DNA of 64,000 nucleotides from Halichondria panicea (lineage: Eukaryota; Porifera; Demospongiae; Suberitida; Halichondriidae). The notes beneath the pieces are model-generated. The model did no database searches and was not told where the DNA came from. It worked only from the letters and a program-made list of their open reading frames with translations. Shown one piece after another: positions 34,980-47,220 of the stretch. Within the stretch, counting starts at the first letter, position 1. Each line of letters begins with the position of its first letter. The translations under genes were made by a program, and so were the position numbers. Where the stretch lies: the NCBI RefSeq assembly GCF_963675165.1, contig NC_087381.1, positions 6,387,378 through 6,451,377 of the forward strand. The letters run 5' to 3'.

Positions 34980-36050
34980 ATTTTTTTTTTTTTTTTTTTC
35001 CCGTGTAATATCAAAACAATACAAATGTACAAAAGCAAACAGACTAAAAGATAAGAGGGGGGGGCATACAGTTTAGCGGATACCATCCGCTGAAGGAGGT
35101 AAAGTTTGTTGGCGATGAAGCCACAGGCAGGCATTTCCTCTCCAAAGTGCAATGGCCAGGCGATGAAACAGATGCTTCTTGGTGGAGGATGTGGAATGTG
35201 TCATGGTTACTCTCCGGTCGATGGCACTTCCGATGGCACCTACGATGTTGATTGCTTCTTCGCCTGCCACCTTGCCAAGTTGGGAGGAAGACGTCAGCGG
35301 GTCTTGACAGGGATTCTGGGATTAAACCTTGGGCCTCGCGGGATGGTCCAAGAGCTGCAGATTGAGCGGCTGAAAAAATTACATCTCTGACCGCATTGTG
35401 GCGGGTGATTCTGTCTCCATTTCCGCCACAGCCAACTTGATGGTCACCATACTCATCTGCGGAGGTGCGACATGCTGGGCAGAGGTGGGGGGCACTGTGG
35501 AGAGGGATGCCGAGCCAATATTTCAAGCAGCTGTTGAATTCCTTGTCTTGCATGTGGAGGCCAAGCACATCTGATGGCACCCCGTTCAACCAGTCTCCAG
35601 CATGTGGTAGAGCAGACGAGTTTGCCAAAGCACGAGCCCTGGTTGAAGGTGATGTGTCTAATAGGTTTTGGTACATGGCTTCATCAATGGCACAGGACAA
35701 GTGGCGCTGGCGTAGAGGGATGTCTATGTCATCGAGATTGAGCCATTCAGGGTGGGAAGAGGAGGATGACAGGGCACTCACAGCCTTTTCAAGATAGGTG
35801 TCCAGATTGGTCGGGCGATTAAGGATACGTTCCACCAGGGTCTTGGTGGAGGCAGCTGAGGAAATGAAAGCTGCAGGGGCATGTAACACAGCACTGCGGA
35901 GGTTGAGGCCGCCACGGTTGCTTGGTAGGGAAGCTTTCTGCCAGGACCAGTCTGTTATCGGGCTGCTCACAATGGATTCCAGTGCTTCGCATGCGCGCTC
36001 ATTCCCCACGTGTGATATCCAAGATCCAGATCCAGATCCTCCTGGCAGAA
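34980..36050 (-). pseudogene. 3' fragment of a non-LTR retrotransposon, CCHC plus endonuclease-like C-terminus, with poly(A)
   Basis: The minus-strand frame (about 36050-35270) encodes LPSNRGGLNLRSAVLHAPAA, RQRHLSCAID, a zinc-finger-like CPACRTSADEYGDHQVGC, RITRHNAVRD and RPADVFLPTW. The C..C...H....C knuckle followed by RHN...RD and a P-D-V-like motif resembles the C-termini of R2-type elements with restriction-like endonucleases; the clade is an inference. The frame degrades after about 35270. A 19-nt T run at 34980-34998 on the plus strand is a poly(A) tail in the element's orientation, supporting a 5'-truncated retrotransposed copy. Confidence 0.55.
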
Positions 36051-36400
36051 TCATATTTTTCTTGAGGGCCTGGTAAGCCACAAAACACTCACTGTATAAC
36101 AATATAGATAACAATATGCATGTACACAAGTCTTTTCTTCTAATTATACACTGAACTACAGATCCTGGAAGAATCAATTTTCTTCTTTCTTGAGGTCCTG
36201 GTATTAAAGCCACATAATACAACAATAGATGCATGTAATAAGTCTTTTCTTCTCAGTGACTTTATATAGATAAGCTAACTTTATTAGTAAAATTATGCAC
36301 TTCCGCTTATAATTAATTGAAAACAAAATCTTCTTCTTTGTTGCTTCCTAGATCCTTGAGGTCCTGGTATAAGCAGCCACAAAACACAACAATGATACCA
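36045..36400. repeat. Tandem repeat, about 3 diverged copies
   Basis: The motif AGATCCTGG...TTTCTTGAGG(T/G)CCTGGTA followed by AGCCACA.AACAC and AAGTCTTTTCTTCT recurs near 36030, 36160 and 36345, period about 115-185 bp. It overlaps the 5' edge of the retroelement fragment. Confidence 0.6.
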
Positions 36401-37261
36401 TAATTATACAATTGAATAGATGCAAGTCAGTTTTAGACAGATTATTTTATACACTTTTTCCTCTTCTATACTTCCTCTTCTATACTTTTGAGCGAAAGTA
36501 AATCATGGCGAGAGGTATTAGCACAGCGCCAGCTTGAACACTAGTTTCATACAGTAGTACATTAATGAAAGATAAAATTAATGTGACGTTGATTAATTTG
36601 TCATCGTCCTGTAATCTTATTGAATATAATATATAAGTGGTTGTTGGACAGAATTATATTATACTCCTCAATAGTCTCGATCCCAGGCCGTACTTCACTC
36701 AGGGAATTGAGGAGTTAGCCTCCTTCACCGGCCTTCTTTTCTCAGTAATGAAAGTGAAATACCTATGAGGAACATCAAGAAGCAAGAGAAGTTCAAGAAG
36801 AGAAGACAGGGCTGGAATAAACATTATTCAGTATTTTATTCAGTCATTTATCTATGATAAAAATAATGGCAGCCATGTATATACTATATAGATGTACTTT
36901 CAAGTGCAAAAGCATGGAGGCCTATGGTAGATCCAGTCAGTGCATACGTCTAGCATAAATAGCATACCTGAAGTGAGAGAATAGAGAGCTGAGCTGAAGA
37001 AAGGAGGTTTTGTGTTTATCGATGTCAAAGCCACGCCCACCTCATAAGTTGCCATGTGTGTTGCTGTGGCAGTCATTTAAAGATGGCGGAATTGTGTAGG
37101 TAAGAAAAGTGGAGCCTGAGAGGTCATCTGCCTCTTGGTCCAAGCGAACGCAATTCTGAGAAAAGCGCCCATGGTCCGGGTTCTAGTCGACTATAGAGGC
37201 TGTATCTAGAATCTTCTGAACATGTCTGTACAAGGAGGAAATGCTTTCCAAGAAAGTTACT
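36400..37261. other. No supported gene
   Basis: Contains a partial TAGCCTCG-type terminus near 36676 (GTCTCGATCCCAGGCCG) within the short inverted pair CTCCTCAAT / ATTGAGGAG (36663-36713). Nothing else was recognised. Confidence 0.4.
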
Positions 37262-37603
37262 TACCGTATATCTTCTAGTTTATCGGACACTTCTAATTAC
37301 CTGGACACTCTTTTGGGCAATTTTCGTTGTTCTAATACAACGGACACTCCAGTACTTTAATAATTATCATTGAACACACCAGAATAGGTGTACATATTAT
37401 ATTACATGTATAGTAATAGTATAGTACTATAGCTATAGTGCAAGAATAGTTAGTCCAACTTAAAGTCAATCGCAGCAGATAGAGTTAATTATCATTGATG
37501 TATCTTCACGCGAGTTGAATGAAATGCGGCCAAGCCTGACATCCCGAACAAAGTCCACACAAACCATGTCGTCACTGCTATAAACTTTTATAAAATTCCG
37601 TTT

Positions 37604-40130
37604 GATCAGGTTGTTAGCCCCGACTGCTGTGAATGCATGCGGCTAAACGCCCACGAGAAAACCGATCTAATGAGAGTGGATTTCGATGCTAAAGCACGTG
37701 AAATGAAGTTAGAAAAAAGATCTGGTATTCTATTAAACGAACTCTGAACTCCAGCAACATAGTGGAGAATTCTTGTGTGACATTGACGAGGCAATCTCCA
37801 AATTTTCCTCAAAATATTGTTAAAAGCGGTTTCAAGAGCACGAATTTTCTTACTGTCAATTCTCCACAAAACACAACCATATAGTGAGAGGCATGCAGTG
37901 GGTCACAATTAGCTTAGTTTTCACTCTCATATCACACCCACTAAATGTATGGAGCAGGTAGTTAGCTTTCCTGCACATAGCGGAAGTTACTTGTGCAATA
38001 TCAACTTCGTCATCCAACTTGCGATGAAGGGTGTGGCCAAGGTGGGTCACTATATGTCTGTAAATTGAAGAGCAACTCCATTGAACCTGAATACTCCGTT
38101 AGGTAGTGTCATTGGACGATTGCTGAAACAAATAAGTTGAGTTTTGCTGGCATTAAAAGTTATATCGAATTCAGAGGCAAATACTTCACATTCTTTCAAT
38201 AAGATACGCATGGCAGATGGTGAGGGGGACAGAAGGGCTATATCGTCAGCATAACCAAGTGCACAGACAGAGTGCCCACCAAGTTGGCAACCAATTCCGA
38301 GTCGAGATAGTCTTTGCAGGAGCTCGTCAATATAAACCGTGAAAAGGATTGGAGAGAGAACACCACCCTGACGTACACCATTCGAAACATTAAAAGATGC
38401 TGAAATATCTGCATTCCAGCGAACAACTAGTTCTTGGTCCCTGTACCATGAGAAGAGAAATCGCAGTACTGTGGGAGGAAGGTTCCTATCAATGAGCATC
38501 TTAAACAGGGTAGTATGGTTAACTCTATCAAAAGCTTTGCTGGCATCTAAAAAACATCCAAAAACATTAGTATTGCCTTGCAGATACTTAGAGACAATAT
38601 TCTTCAGTACTCCAGTGCATAATTCAGTGGAAAATCCCTCTTTGAAGCCAAACTGTAGGTCAGACGTTAAAAGGTTAGACCTATATCTGAGGAGAATACA
38701 CTTTTCAAGTATCTTGCTAAGATTTGGGGCCAGAGCGATAGGCCTGTAGCTGTCAGAGACAGAGGGATCTTTAAGTGGTTTTGGGATTGGAACAAGTATA
38801 CACAATCTCTAAGCGCAGAAGGAATGTATCCATGACGAAGGACAGCCGTGAAGAAGGTTGCAAGAGATGGCGCAATGACAGATGCAGCAAGCACAAAATG
38901 GTTTGATAACAAATTGGAGCCGTCAGATTTGTTACGGCCAAGATCTTTTAGACAGTGTTCTACAAGTTCCACTGAAATATCAACCTCTTCAATGTCAGAA
39001 ACCGTTATGGGAGGCCACCTCATCTAAAAGAACATTCCTGTGTGTAGTATCGCTGTAGTTCAAGATACCAGAGAGCTTTGAACGAAAGCACTCACTGATC
39101 TCCTTGTCATGCATTGCTGAAACCATCCACAACTGGGGAATTGCACTGTTTAGAGCGAGACTTAATTTTCTTCACTTCTTTCCAGAATAGAGAGTTATTG
39201 GCCGACAGAAGTGCATTACTAAGCTTCTCACTGACAATGTGTTTTTGTCTCCGCTTGACACTCCTAACCGCATACTTGTAAGCTTTCTTAGTCTGCTTTC
39301 GCAGATCAAACACGACACCAGCCTCGGGACAGCCTGCCTCTACCCATATCTTGTTCCAAACCATGGCAGATTCTCTTACTTCACGCACATGATCATTCCA
39401 TCCAGGCATTGTTCTAGCTCTTTTGCTTATGACCGGGAAACAAAGTTTGGATGCAACAGAGAGACAGGAAAGAAGCTGATTACAGAACAAATCAATTTCC
39501 TCGTGGTGTAATAAACAGCACGTTGAGCCGCAATTAAGAAGGTCCTGTGACAAAAGTGGTAGAGTTTGAAATATAATTTGTCTGTAATCCTCAATATTAT
39601 TTGCACTTAAAACCGACCAATCGATACCACGAACGGGCTGTTGAATAGGACAATTACTAGTGAGTCTTCCGGAAACATCGTTGACACTAGAATCCAGTTT
39701 AAGCACAAACGCGAGTGGTGCATGATCCGAAAAATTGCTTGGAGAGTGAACACTATGGACACCACAAATTATATCAGTGTGATGTTGCAGCGTGAGAATG
39801 TGATCAGGCCACGACCTGACAGAACCTCCATCACGTTCATACGTGAACTTTACACATTCTCTATAAAAAAGGTCCACAGAACAGAGATTAAAGTCAGACA
39901 TGAAGGACAAAAGACTATCACGAAAAACTGATGGACGTAACATATCAACATTAAAATCACCCGCAATAACAATCTTATCAAATGAGTGAGACTCAATAAT
40001 ACCCTTCAATTCTCCAAGAGTTTCAAGATATGTGTCATGTGAGTGTGCAGTGCCATAATTTGTGGGCATGTATACATTAAGAAGCAAGACAGTCCAACAA
40101 TTTGTAGTGATCGTAAAATAGCACATAATC
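37604..40130 (-). pseudogene. LINE-type non-LTR retrotransposon (endonuclease + reverse transcriptase), 5'-truncated and frameshifted
   Basis: From 40126 the frame encodes the C-terminal part of an APE-type endonuclease (NVYMPTNYGT, IVIAGDFNVD, WPDHILT, NFSDHAPLAF). After a frame break near 39100 comes a pre-RT linker (39023-38790), then reverse transcriptase: SYRPIALAPNLSKILEKCIL, QFGFKEGFST, CFLDASKAFDRVNH, NGVRQGGVLSPILF and the catalytic GYADDIALL. The thumb and C-terminal region continues in two more frames to about 37606. At least four frame changes make it inactive. The layout fits the CR1/L2/Jockey group; the exact clade is uncertain. Confidence 0.88.
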
Positions 40131-40362
40131 TTTTAGAATTAGAATTAATCAGTTCGTTTCAGTGATAAAGGGAAGGAGTTAATATTTCATTTGTTCTAAA
40201 TATCCAGACAATACCTTGAAAAGTTGAGTTACCATTCATAGACGGCAAGTAAGACTTAGAGTGCTGCAGTTAGATAGCTTTGAGTAGCTAGTTTTAGATA
40301 GCTAGTGCAACTATTCAGTTGTACCCTGTTCTATTAAACTTAGCTAGCTCGCATGCAGCTGC

Positions 40363-40947
40363 TAGCCTCGATTCCAGGCCGCTCTCAGTTGAGAAAGACG
40401 GCCTGGTATACACTGTCTGCGCATGTGTCAGTTGCCCCAAGATTCTTGGGGATCGAGATATCTTAGTAAATTAGTCAGTATATTTTACAATGATGTCATT
40501 GCACAAATCACAGCAGTTTTAATAAAATAACACAGCTACTTACAACATTTACGACCTAGACTAAGTGACTAGTTTTGTTGTGATGGCTTCTACTTCTGTT
40601 CTGCTCTTGCTCAAGCTCTCTCCAGTGTTGAAAAGTCAGATTTTGTCTTCTTTTGTACTGTGGTAGAGTGGTAGGCGTTTTTCTGTCAGTACCGACCGGC
40701 TCTGGCAAATCTACTTGCTTCCAGACACTTGTTTGATGCCATCTCAGTAAGATCAGTGCTCCTCGTATGAGCCTAGAGTTGTGATGGCGATTTCTCTCTC
40801 TTGACACTAATCAACCACGTGGGTGACCATAGTACAAAAGGTTAATTGATAAATTAAGAGTTTTACTAACAAATTTACTATTGAATCCACCCACGCGCAA
40901 ACAGTGGTTACCAGGCCCTCTAGTGAGAGGGGCTGGGATCGAGGCTA
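40363..40947. mobile_element. TAGCCTCG-family MITE with 8-bp target duplication and a visible empty site
   Basis: It begins TAGCCTCGATTCCAGGCCG and ends CTGGGATCGAGGCTA. GCAGCTGC occurs on both sides (40355-40362 and 40948-40955). Element A at 33011-33022 has the same flanking sequence with a single GCAGCTGC and no insertion. There is no transposase; a weak 83-residue minus-strand ORF inside is not considered a gene. Confidence 0.92.
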
Positions 40948-41072
40948 GCAGCTGCTTGCTTGTTCTAATTATTCCGGACACTTCGCATGTTCTATAAAAG
41001 TCTGTTCCAATTATACCCGGACAATATCCAAAATAATTATTTTTGCTGTCCGATAAATTAGAAGATATACGG

Positions 41073-41073
<1 letters not shown>

Positions 41074-41105
<32 letters not shown>
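41074..41105. repeat. CTTA microsatellite
   Basis: About eight tandem CTTA units adjoin the right end of element B. Confidence 0.95.
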
Positions 41106-41106
<1 letters not shown>

Positions 41107-42460
41107 GTCAGTCAGACGAAACACGATGAAATATGAAAATAGTGCAATTTTTCAAATATCAATAGTAATGCATGAGAATATTCATTGACTATAATTTCAC
41201 ACATTTAGACAGATAAAAGGCTAACTAAGCTATCTGTCAACTCAGTTTCTTGCTGTGGCCTTTCCCTGCAGAAATAGAGCAGTCTAAACACGAGTCACAA
41301 CTTGTGCAATAATTGAAAACACACACAACTGCACTGTCAATCCTATGTACAACCTACTGGTTGTACTAACCTACTGGTTGTACTAACCTACTGGTTGTAC
41401 TAATGTAGAGTATCTAGTTGGATGCATGCATGTCTTGCATTTATATTCCTCGGAGTACTAAATTAATATAATAATGCACATGCATGCTCTAGGTATTATA
41501 ATATATGCTCAAGCATGCATGCATGTATATTATATTGCATCATCCTATATATTTATATAGTGCATGCATGCATGGCTATATATAATACAATGTCATGTAT
41601 TAAGTTGTTTGTTATTACTATAATTATAATTATATAATATTATAATTATACTTCCCTTACCGGCTTTACTTGTGGCATTTTTGACAGCATTTGAAGATAG
41701 AGATCGACAAGCTTAAAATAAAACAAAAAATGTAATTAGCTTACTCAGCTTATATAGCTATTGTGTACATGCATGCACCATCACTCTTAAAAACAAAACA
41801 AACCTCCATATTCACTCTTGTCCCATTGGTTAGCTCACAAAAGTGCTGATACGTGATACAAAATGGAGAGAGGGTGATCATCACATCTGCATCAGTAAGA
41901 TATATCATGAGTGCATTATATGCATGATGGCTATTATAGTTATAATTATTATGCATGATGGCTAATTATATATATATAATACTGTTACAGATAATGATCA
42001 TAATTATACCACTTGAGTTGGGGGCATTGTGCATGTACACTATATCTCTGCTGCCCTATATATAAAATACATACATGAAGGAGGAAGTATATGCATGCAT
42101 GCATGCATTGCATGTCTTCCAATCACTATATTATATTATAGCATTGCATGCATGCCGGGTACGTAATAATGCTTGTTATAATTATGTGATATATAGTAAT
42201 ACCATGTTATAGTACATAATTATAAGTATATACATATATATACCTAACATGGTACTTATGCTTCCATGCATCCCTTTTCTCTAGACCGTCTCCGCTTGGT
42301 TACTGTAAAAACAAGAACTGTAATGTTTACTGAAATAGTAATTATGCATGTTATAATTTATTAAACTATATATACCAATTCTTTTCACTTTTGGCTGTAA
42401 GTGTGGTGAACTCTTCTTGGTCGGAGATGTATTGCCTACATGTATATAATACATTATATT
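41106..42460. other. AT-rich, palindrome-rich non-coding DNA
   Basis: Short tandem CTACTGGTTGTACTAAC units (41355-41402) and many GCATGCATGC and TATAATTATA tracts. No gene was recognised. Confidence 0.5.
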
Positions 42461-43920
42461 TTATACACATGCATGCATGATGTATATAAAACAACCTTGC
42501 AATTGTGTACTTTCTTCTTTTTCTCTCATCTTGTCGTCAGCACGAGTGAGAGATGATAGACTTGAAACACAGACCCACTCTGCCTTTGTTTGGTTTTCTA
42601 CACTCACAAGCACTTTGTACTTGTTTGTTGCAGGTCTAACGTCAACCACTTTGCCGACAGTTGAAGGTGGTACAGAAATACCTTTCCCCCTAACTTTATT
42701 CCACTTCTTGGAAGTGAACTTCACAAGAACGTCCTCTCCAACAGTGTAGATTGAGGGAGGATTCTTGACAGAATGCCTCTCAATCATCTGCTTGTCTGCT
42801 TTCATAGACTTTTGAGAGGCTTTGTCATGAATGTGAGTTAGTAGTTCAGCTCGTTGTTTGAGAACTATACATCTACTGTAGTTTCAGCCTCGTCATTGTC
42901 AGATGGTGCCACCTAAATTAATAAGTGCATGTGTGCATGCATGTGCATGCTGATATATAACTTACCTCAATTCCGTCTTGAAGTGTATCAAGATCACTTC
43001 CTTCTGATCCACCCAGTTCACAGTGGACATCCCGGTCAGTATACTAGAGTCACCAGCGCAAACATTCATATTGTACTTAGAATCTTGTCCAAAAACAGCT
43101 TTATATATGGAGACATCCCTGTAGTATATACAAATGAACAAATAGTGGCAATAATACAATCATGCATATAATTATATACTGAATGCCATGAACCCTATAT
43201 ATAAATGTATTATAATGCTATTTAAAACCATGCATTTCAGCCTGGCTATTATAATATATATATAATTATATATATATAGTACAAAACGTACCGAGTGCTT
43301 TATGAAAGGATGAATTGTACTGCATTTGGTACAAAGGCAAGTGCAATACCCAATTGTAGCCAGAAGAAGACTGAGTGAGATCACTGACTTCTGTAATTAT
43401 GTCGTACCTCATCTTATCCCTAATTGTTCAGTGAGATCGCTGATCCTGTTAAAAATATTTGATTATAGATTATAATGTAACTAGAATTATAGGTATATAT
43501 AATCACATGCAGTATTATTCTGCATAATTATTAATATACCTTTCCCTGAGATTGGGGATGCCTGGGACTGCTATGGATGATCTTCACCTCAAGAAGACTG
43601 GCAAGCTGCTTTACACACCCAAGAAACTCTGTACCTCTGTCACACTGAACAATAGCAGGAACACCTAGATCTGCAAACACTTGAAGCAACTGCTCTGATA
43701 CTACTGCTGTATCTTTGGAGTGGAGAGGCTTGAGTAGTAAGTATCATGAAAATACATCGATACAGGACAGGACCCATTCATATTTCTTGCCATCTTTTTC
43801 GACTGGCATGTCAGTCATTGACATAAGATCAATCTGTACCCGATCCCAAACTTTATCGGATGTCACTGGCTTCAGCTTAGGTTTTCAAATCTTCTTTTCA
43901 CTCTCTGGCTCTTTTGGGAG
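42461..43920 (-). pseudogene. Decayed rve-type integrase (KRBA2/gypsy-like), three exon-like blocks
   Basis: Read 5' to 3' on the minus strand: 43900-43545 gives WDRVQIDLMSMTDMPVEKDG, then CIDVFS, an in-frame TGA near 43749, YLLLKPLHSKDTAVVSEQLL and GVPAIVQCDRGTEF. The Asp in VQIDLM and the Asp in QCDRGTEF are the first two acidic residues of the rve catalytic triad; the Glu was not located. At 43130-42964, after TACTACAG, comes DVSIYKAVFGQDSKYNMNVC, like the Y.A.FG segment after integrase cores. At 42805-42461 follows KADKQMIERHSVKNPP with YTVGEDVLVKF, the small DNA-binding barrel typical of such integrases. The order fits one gene. With a stop, a missing 5' end and no LTRs seen, it is a dead or domesticated-and-lost fragment. 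Confidence 0.65.
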
Positions 43921-44429
43921 TTGTTGATGTACATTAGTATATATACAATGCATATATAATTATAATATAATTATATATGCATTGTATACTATAATTATAT
44001 TACAATGCAGTGATTTTTCTGCATTTTAAATTCTGCATCATGCAATGCTATAAAATTAATTATAGTAGTGATTAACACTCTAACAAATTTTGTTTAACAC
44101 TCTAAATGCAAATCAATAAACTACAACTCACTATATTATCTCTGGCAACTGCTTTGGATACTGCAGCCGCCACATCCTCCACAGTACTGCAGTCAGACAT
44201 ATCGAACACATCTATCTACAGACACAGCTAAACAACCATGTGTGGTCACTATAAAACCACGTGCACCACGTGCACCATAATTATAAAAGGAAGGGAGGGG
44301 CTCATCTAATGTGCACACTGTACTTCCTCAAACTTACTGCAAACAGCTAGTGTGATGATGCATATGATTATAATTATGTATAATGTAAATGCAGTGAGCA
44401 GAACAATTGCATGTAGCTATTTAATATAT
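43921..44429. other. No supported gene
   Basis: AT-rich, with a perfect-looking hairpin near 43945-43996 (TATACAATGCATATATAATT and its complement). Confidence 0.45.
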
Positions 44430-44850
44430 AGTGTAACATTTCTTTTAGTGTGAGGTCGGCATGCAGGTTCACACTAAAAGAGAAATGCAGCTTTTTAGGT
44501 TTGTTATTGAAGATGTTGGTCTCTGCATGTGGTACTTTCAAACAGTGTAATAGTGATGTAGATGCAAGTAATATACAGTGAATAAACATGCAAAACACTA
44601 TACTGTGTAACATTTCTCTTTTAGTGTGAGGTTGGCAGGTGTTCACATAAATGAGAAATGCAGCTTTTAGGTTTGTTATTGGTCTCTCTGTGGTACTGTG
44701 ATATAGTGATGTATAAATGTATGCAATGCAGTGAATATAAACATGCAACTGTTACACATGCAGTAGTGTGAGGTCGACAGGTTCACACTAAAATATGTTT
44801 ACACATTCTTTGCTGGCTCTGTGGTACTTTAAAACATGCAAGTTACAGCT
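44430..44850. repeat. Three tandem hairpin-bearing units
   Basis: TAACATTTCTTTTAGTGTGA is followed by GGTCGGC and an inverted TTCACACTAAAAGAGAAATG, then CAGCTTTTTAGGTTTGTTAT. A second copy starts near 44608 and a shortened third near 44763. Each unit can fold into a stem of 12 bp or more. Confidence 0.75.
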
Positions 44851-45467
44851 ATTAGTGATGTATAATAGATCAACTCATGCATGCATGCATTTCATTCAAC
44901 AATAACAGCTAGAAGGACATGCATGCAGTATCACTTTTTAGTTATATAATGTCTGAATCCAGTCCGCACGTTTCCCCACAGCTATAAACAATCTACTTAC
45001 AGGACAGAGTATAGACTTGTCTGAGGTATATATATGTATATACCTTAGAAGGATCTTGTTTAATAATAATCACTTTACAAATACAGTATATAGATATGAC
45101 AAACACTATAAAAAGCAATAGTTCGTAGAAACATAATAAATATAGACTCTACAAAATAATGTCAAATGTCTGCTGGATCAAACAAAGTATGCATGCATGA
45201 AACTGAAAGTCATACATTGTCCTCTGAGTCAGTATATAATTGACTAACTTACTAATAGTTAGTCTATAGAAGCTATGCTGGTAGATCTAGGTAGTGAGTA
45301 AGTGAGACTGGAAGTGAAATCCAGGATCTTGATCTTGTCAATGTAGCAGATACTGGTCATCTGCTGCTGCTTATTACTACCCGCAAGCAAATTGGACCCC
45401 GCTATTGTATGCCCAATGCCACACCCATTATTAAAGTTCATTTCCGGTATTTCTCCTAACATGCGCA
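44851..45467. other. No supported gene
   Basis: AT-rich DNA left of the giant foldback. A 92-residue minus-strand ORF at 45259-45537 overlaps the foldback end and has no domain. Confidence 0.4.
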
Positions 45468-45879
45468 TGTAGGACCAGAAAGCCAGAAATCGGAAAAAGC
45501 GGAAGTGAAGAGTAAATGAGTGGGCGTAGCAGGGCAATGCATTCCAAGGTTAACCCTTGACTTTGCGCAGATGTAATGAGATGCTCTTGCCTGATCACTC
45601 TACTAGTATCAGTGTAAGTAAGTAGAAAGCTGGCCAGCCTAGTTTAAGAGTCAGGTAAGTAGACTCTTCATTCTCTTCATTGTCTGCAGTATAGACTCGA
45701 TAATATGGCTAGCTACTTGCACATGTCTGCAGTAGACTCTAGCTAGCTATATATACATGCACAATGACTGAATTAATTATGTCTGTACACTGAGCTAGAT
45801 TTAGTATGAATTTAACATTATCATTTTTAATTCAGCCAGTCACCTAACTCCTACTTATACTCCCCAATTTATTGTCCTG

Positions 45880-47220
45880 AGGTTATTTGGCTCTACTGAA
45901 ACACGCCGAGCCACTTTTCTGACTTTCTGAGAGCCATGATTCGAGAACGGGAACTGGAATAATTATGTTCAGTCCTGATATAATATAGACAAGTACGTAT
46001 CAGCCAATAAGTTATGTTGAAATACTCAAGTTACTTTAATCGACTGGAACTTGCTAAGAAACTTTTCTGACTTTCCGAGAGCACTGATTCGTTAACAGGA
46101 ACCCTGAAAATAATATATTCAGTGCTGGACTAGACATGCATGCAGATATCAGCCAGTATTTGATATAAATTATACTCAATTCTGAGGTTACTTTAATTGA
46201 CTGGAACTTGCTGAGCAACTTTTCTGACTTTCCGAGAGCTGTGGTTCGTTAACGGGAACCCTGAAAAATAATATATTCAGTGCTGGTCTATAGACATGCA
46301 TGCAGATATCAGCCAGTATGTTGATATAATTATACTCTTCTGAGGTTACTTCAATCGACTGGAACTTGCTGAGAAACTTTTCTGACTTTCCGAGAGCTGT
46401 GGTTCATTAACGGGAACCCTGAAAAATAATATATTCAGTGCATGCTGGTCTAGACATGCATGCATGCAGATATCAGCCAGTATGTTGATATATACTCTTC
46501 TGAGGTTACTTTAATAGACTGGAAGTTGCTGAGAAACTTTTCTGACTTTCCGAGAGCAGTGCTTAGTAAACGGAAACCCAGAAAATATATTTAATGCTGG
46601 TCTTAGACAAGCAGGTAGCAGCCAATACGTTGATACACTCTTCTGAGGTTACTTTAATCGACTGGGAACTTGCTGAGCAACTTTTCTGACTTTCCGAGAG
46701 CTATGGTTCGTTAACGGGAACCCTGAAAAATAACATATTCAGTGCTGGTCTAGACATGCATGCAGATATCATGCAGCCAGTATTTGATATAATTATACTC
46801 AAGTTTACAATTCTGAGGTTACTTTAATCGACTGGAACTTGCTGAGCAAGAACTAGCTGAGAAACTTTTCAGACTTTCCGAGAGCAGTGCTTCGTAAACG
46901 GAAACCCAGAAAGTATATTTAGTGCTGGTTTTAGACCAGCAGGTATCAACCAATACGTTGATACACTCTTCTCGGGTTAATTTAATCGACTGGAAACTTA
47001 CTGAGCAACTTTTTAGACTTTCCAAGAGCATGCAGTGATTCGTAAACGGAACTTGACCCTGAAAATGTTCAGTATACTGTTCTTAGACAAGCATGTATCA
47101 ACTAATACCTATAATTATAATTATACCCAAGTTTACAATTCTGAGGTTACTTTAATTGACTAGAACTTATTGACTTTCCAAGAGCAGTGATTCGTAAACA
47201 GAAACCCTGAAAATTAATTT
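45880..47220. repeat. Left-arm tandem array of the giant foldback (about 9 units of about 150-160 bp)
   Basis: Each unit has CTGAGGTTACTTTAAT, CGACTGGAACTTGCTGAG, TTTTCTGACTTTCCGAGAGC, TTCGTTAACGGGAACCCTGA and GACATGCATGCAGATATCAG. The outermost unit, near 45880, is the most diverged. Confidence 0.92.

Larger units (their letters stand above)
37262..41074. mobile_element. TIR element B, carrying a LINE insertion and a MITE insertion
   Basis: TACCGTATATCTTCTAGTTT at 37262 is inverted at its end (AATTAGAAGATATACGGTA, to 41074). The outer 110 bp on the left and about 900 bp on the right match element A at 32341-33136, apart from the MITE at 40363-40947. In place of element A's central 400 bp, B holds a LINE on the minus strand (about 37400-40165). 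Confidence 0.8.

Noticed and set aside
40556..40807. 83-residue minus-strand ORF in the MITE at 40363-40947
   Set aside because: No domain or transposase motif; short and in a non-autonomous element.
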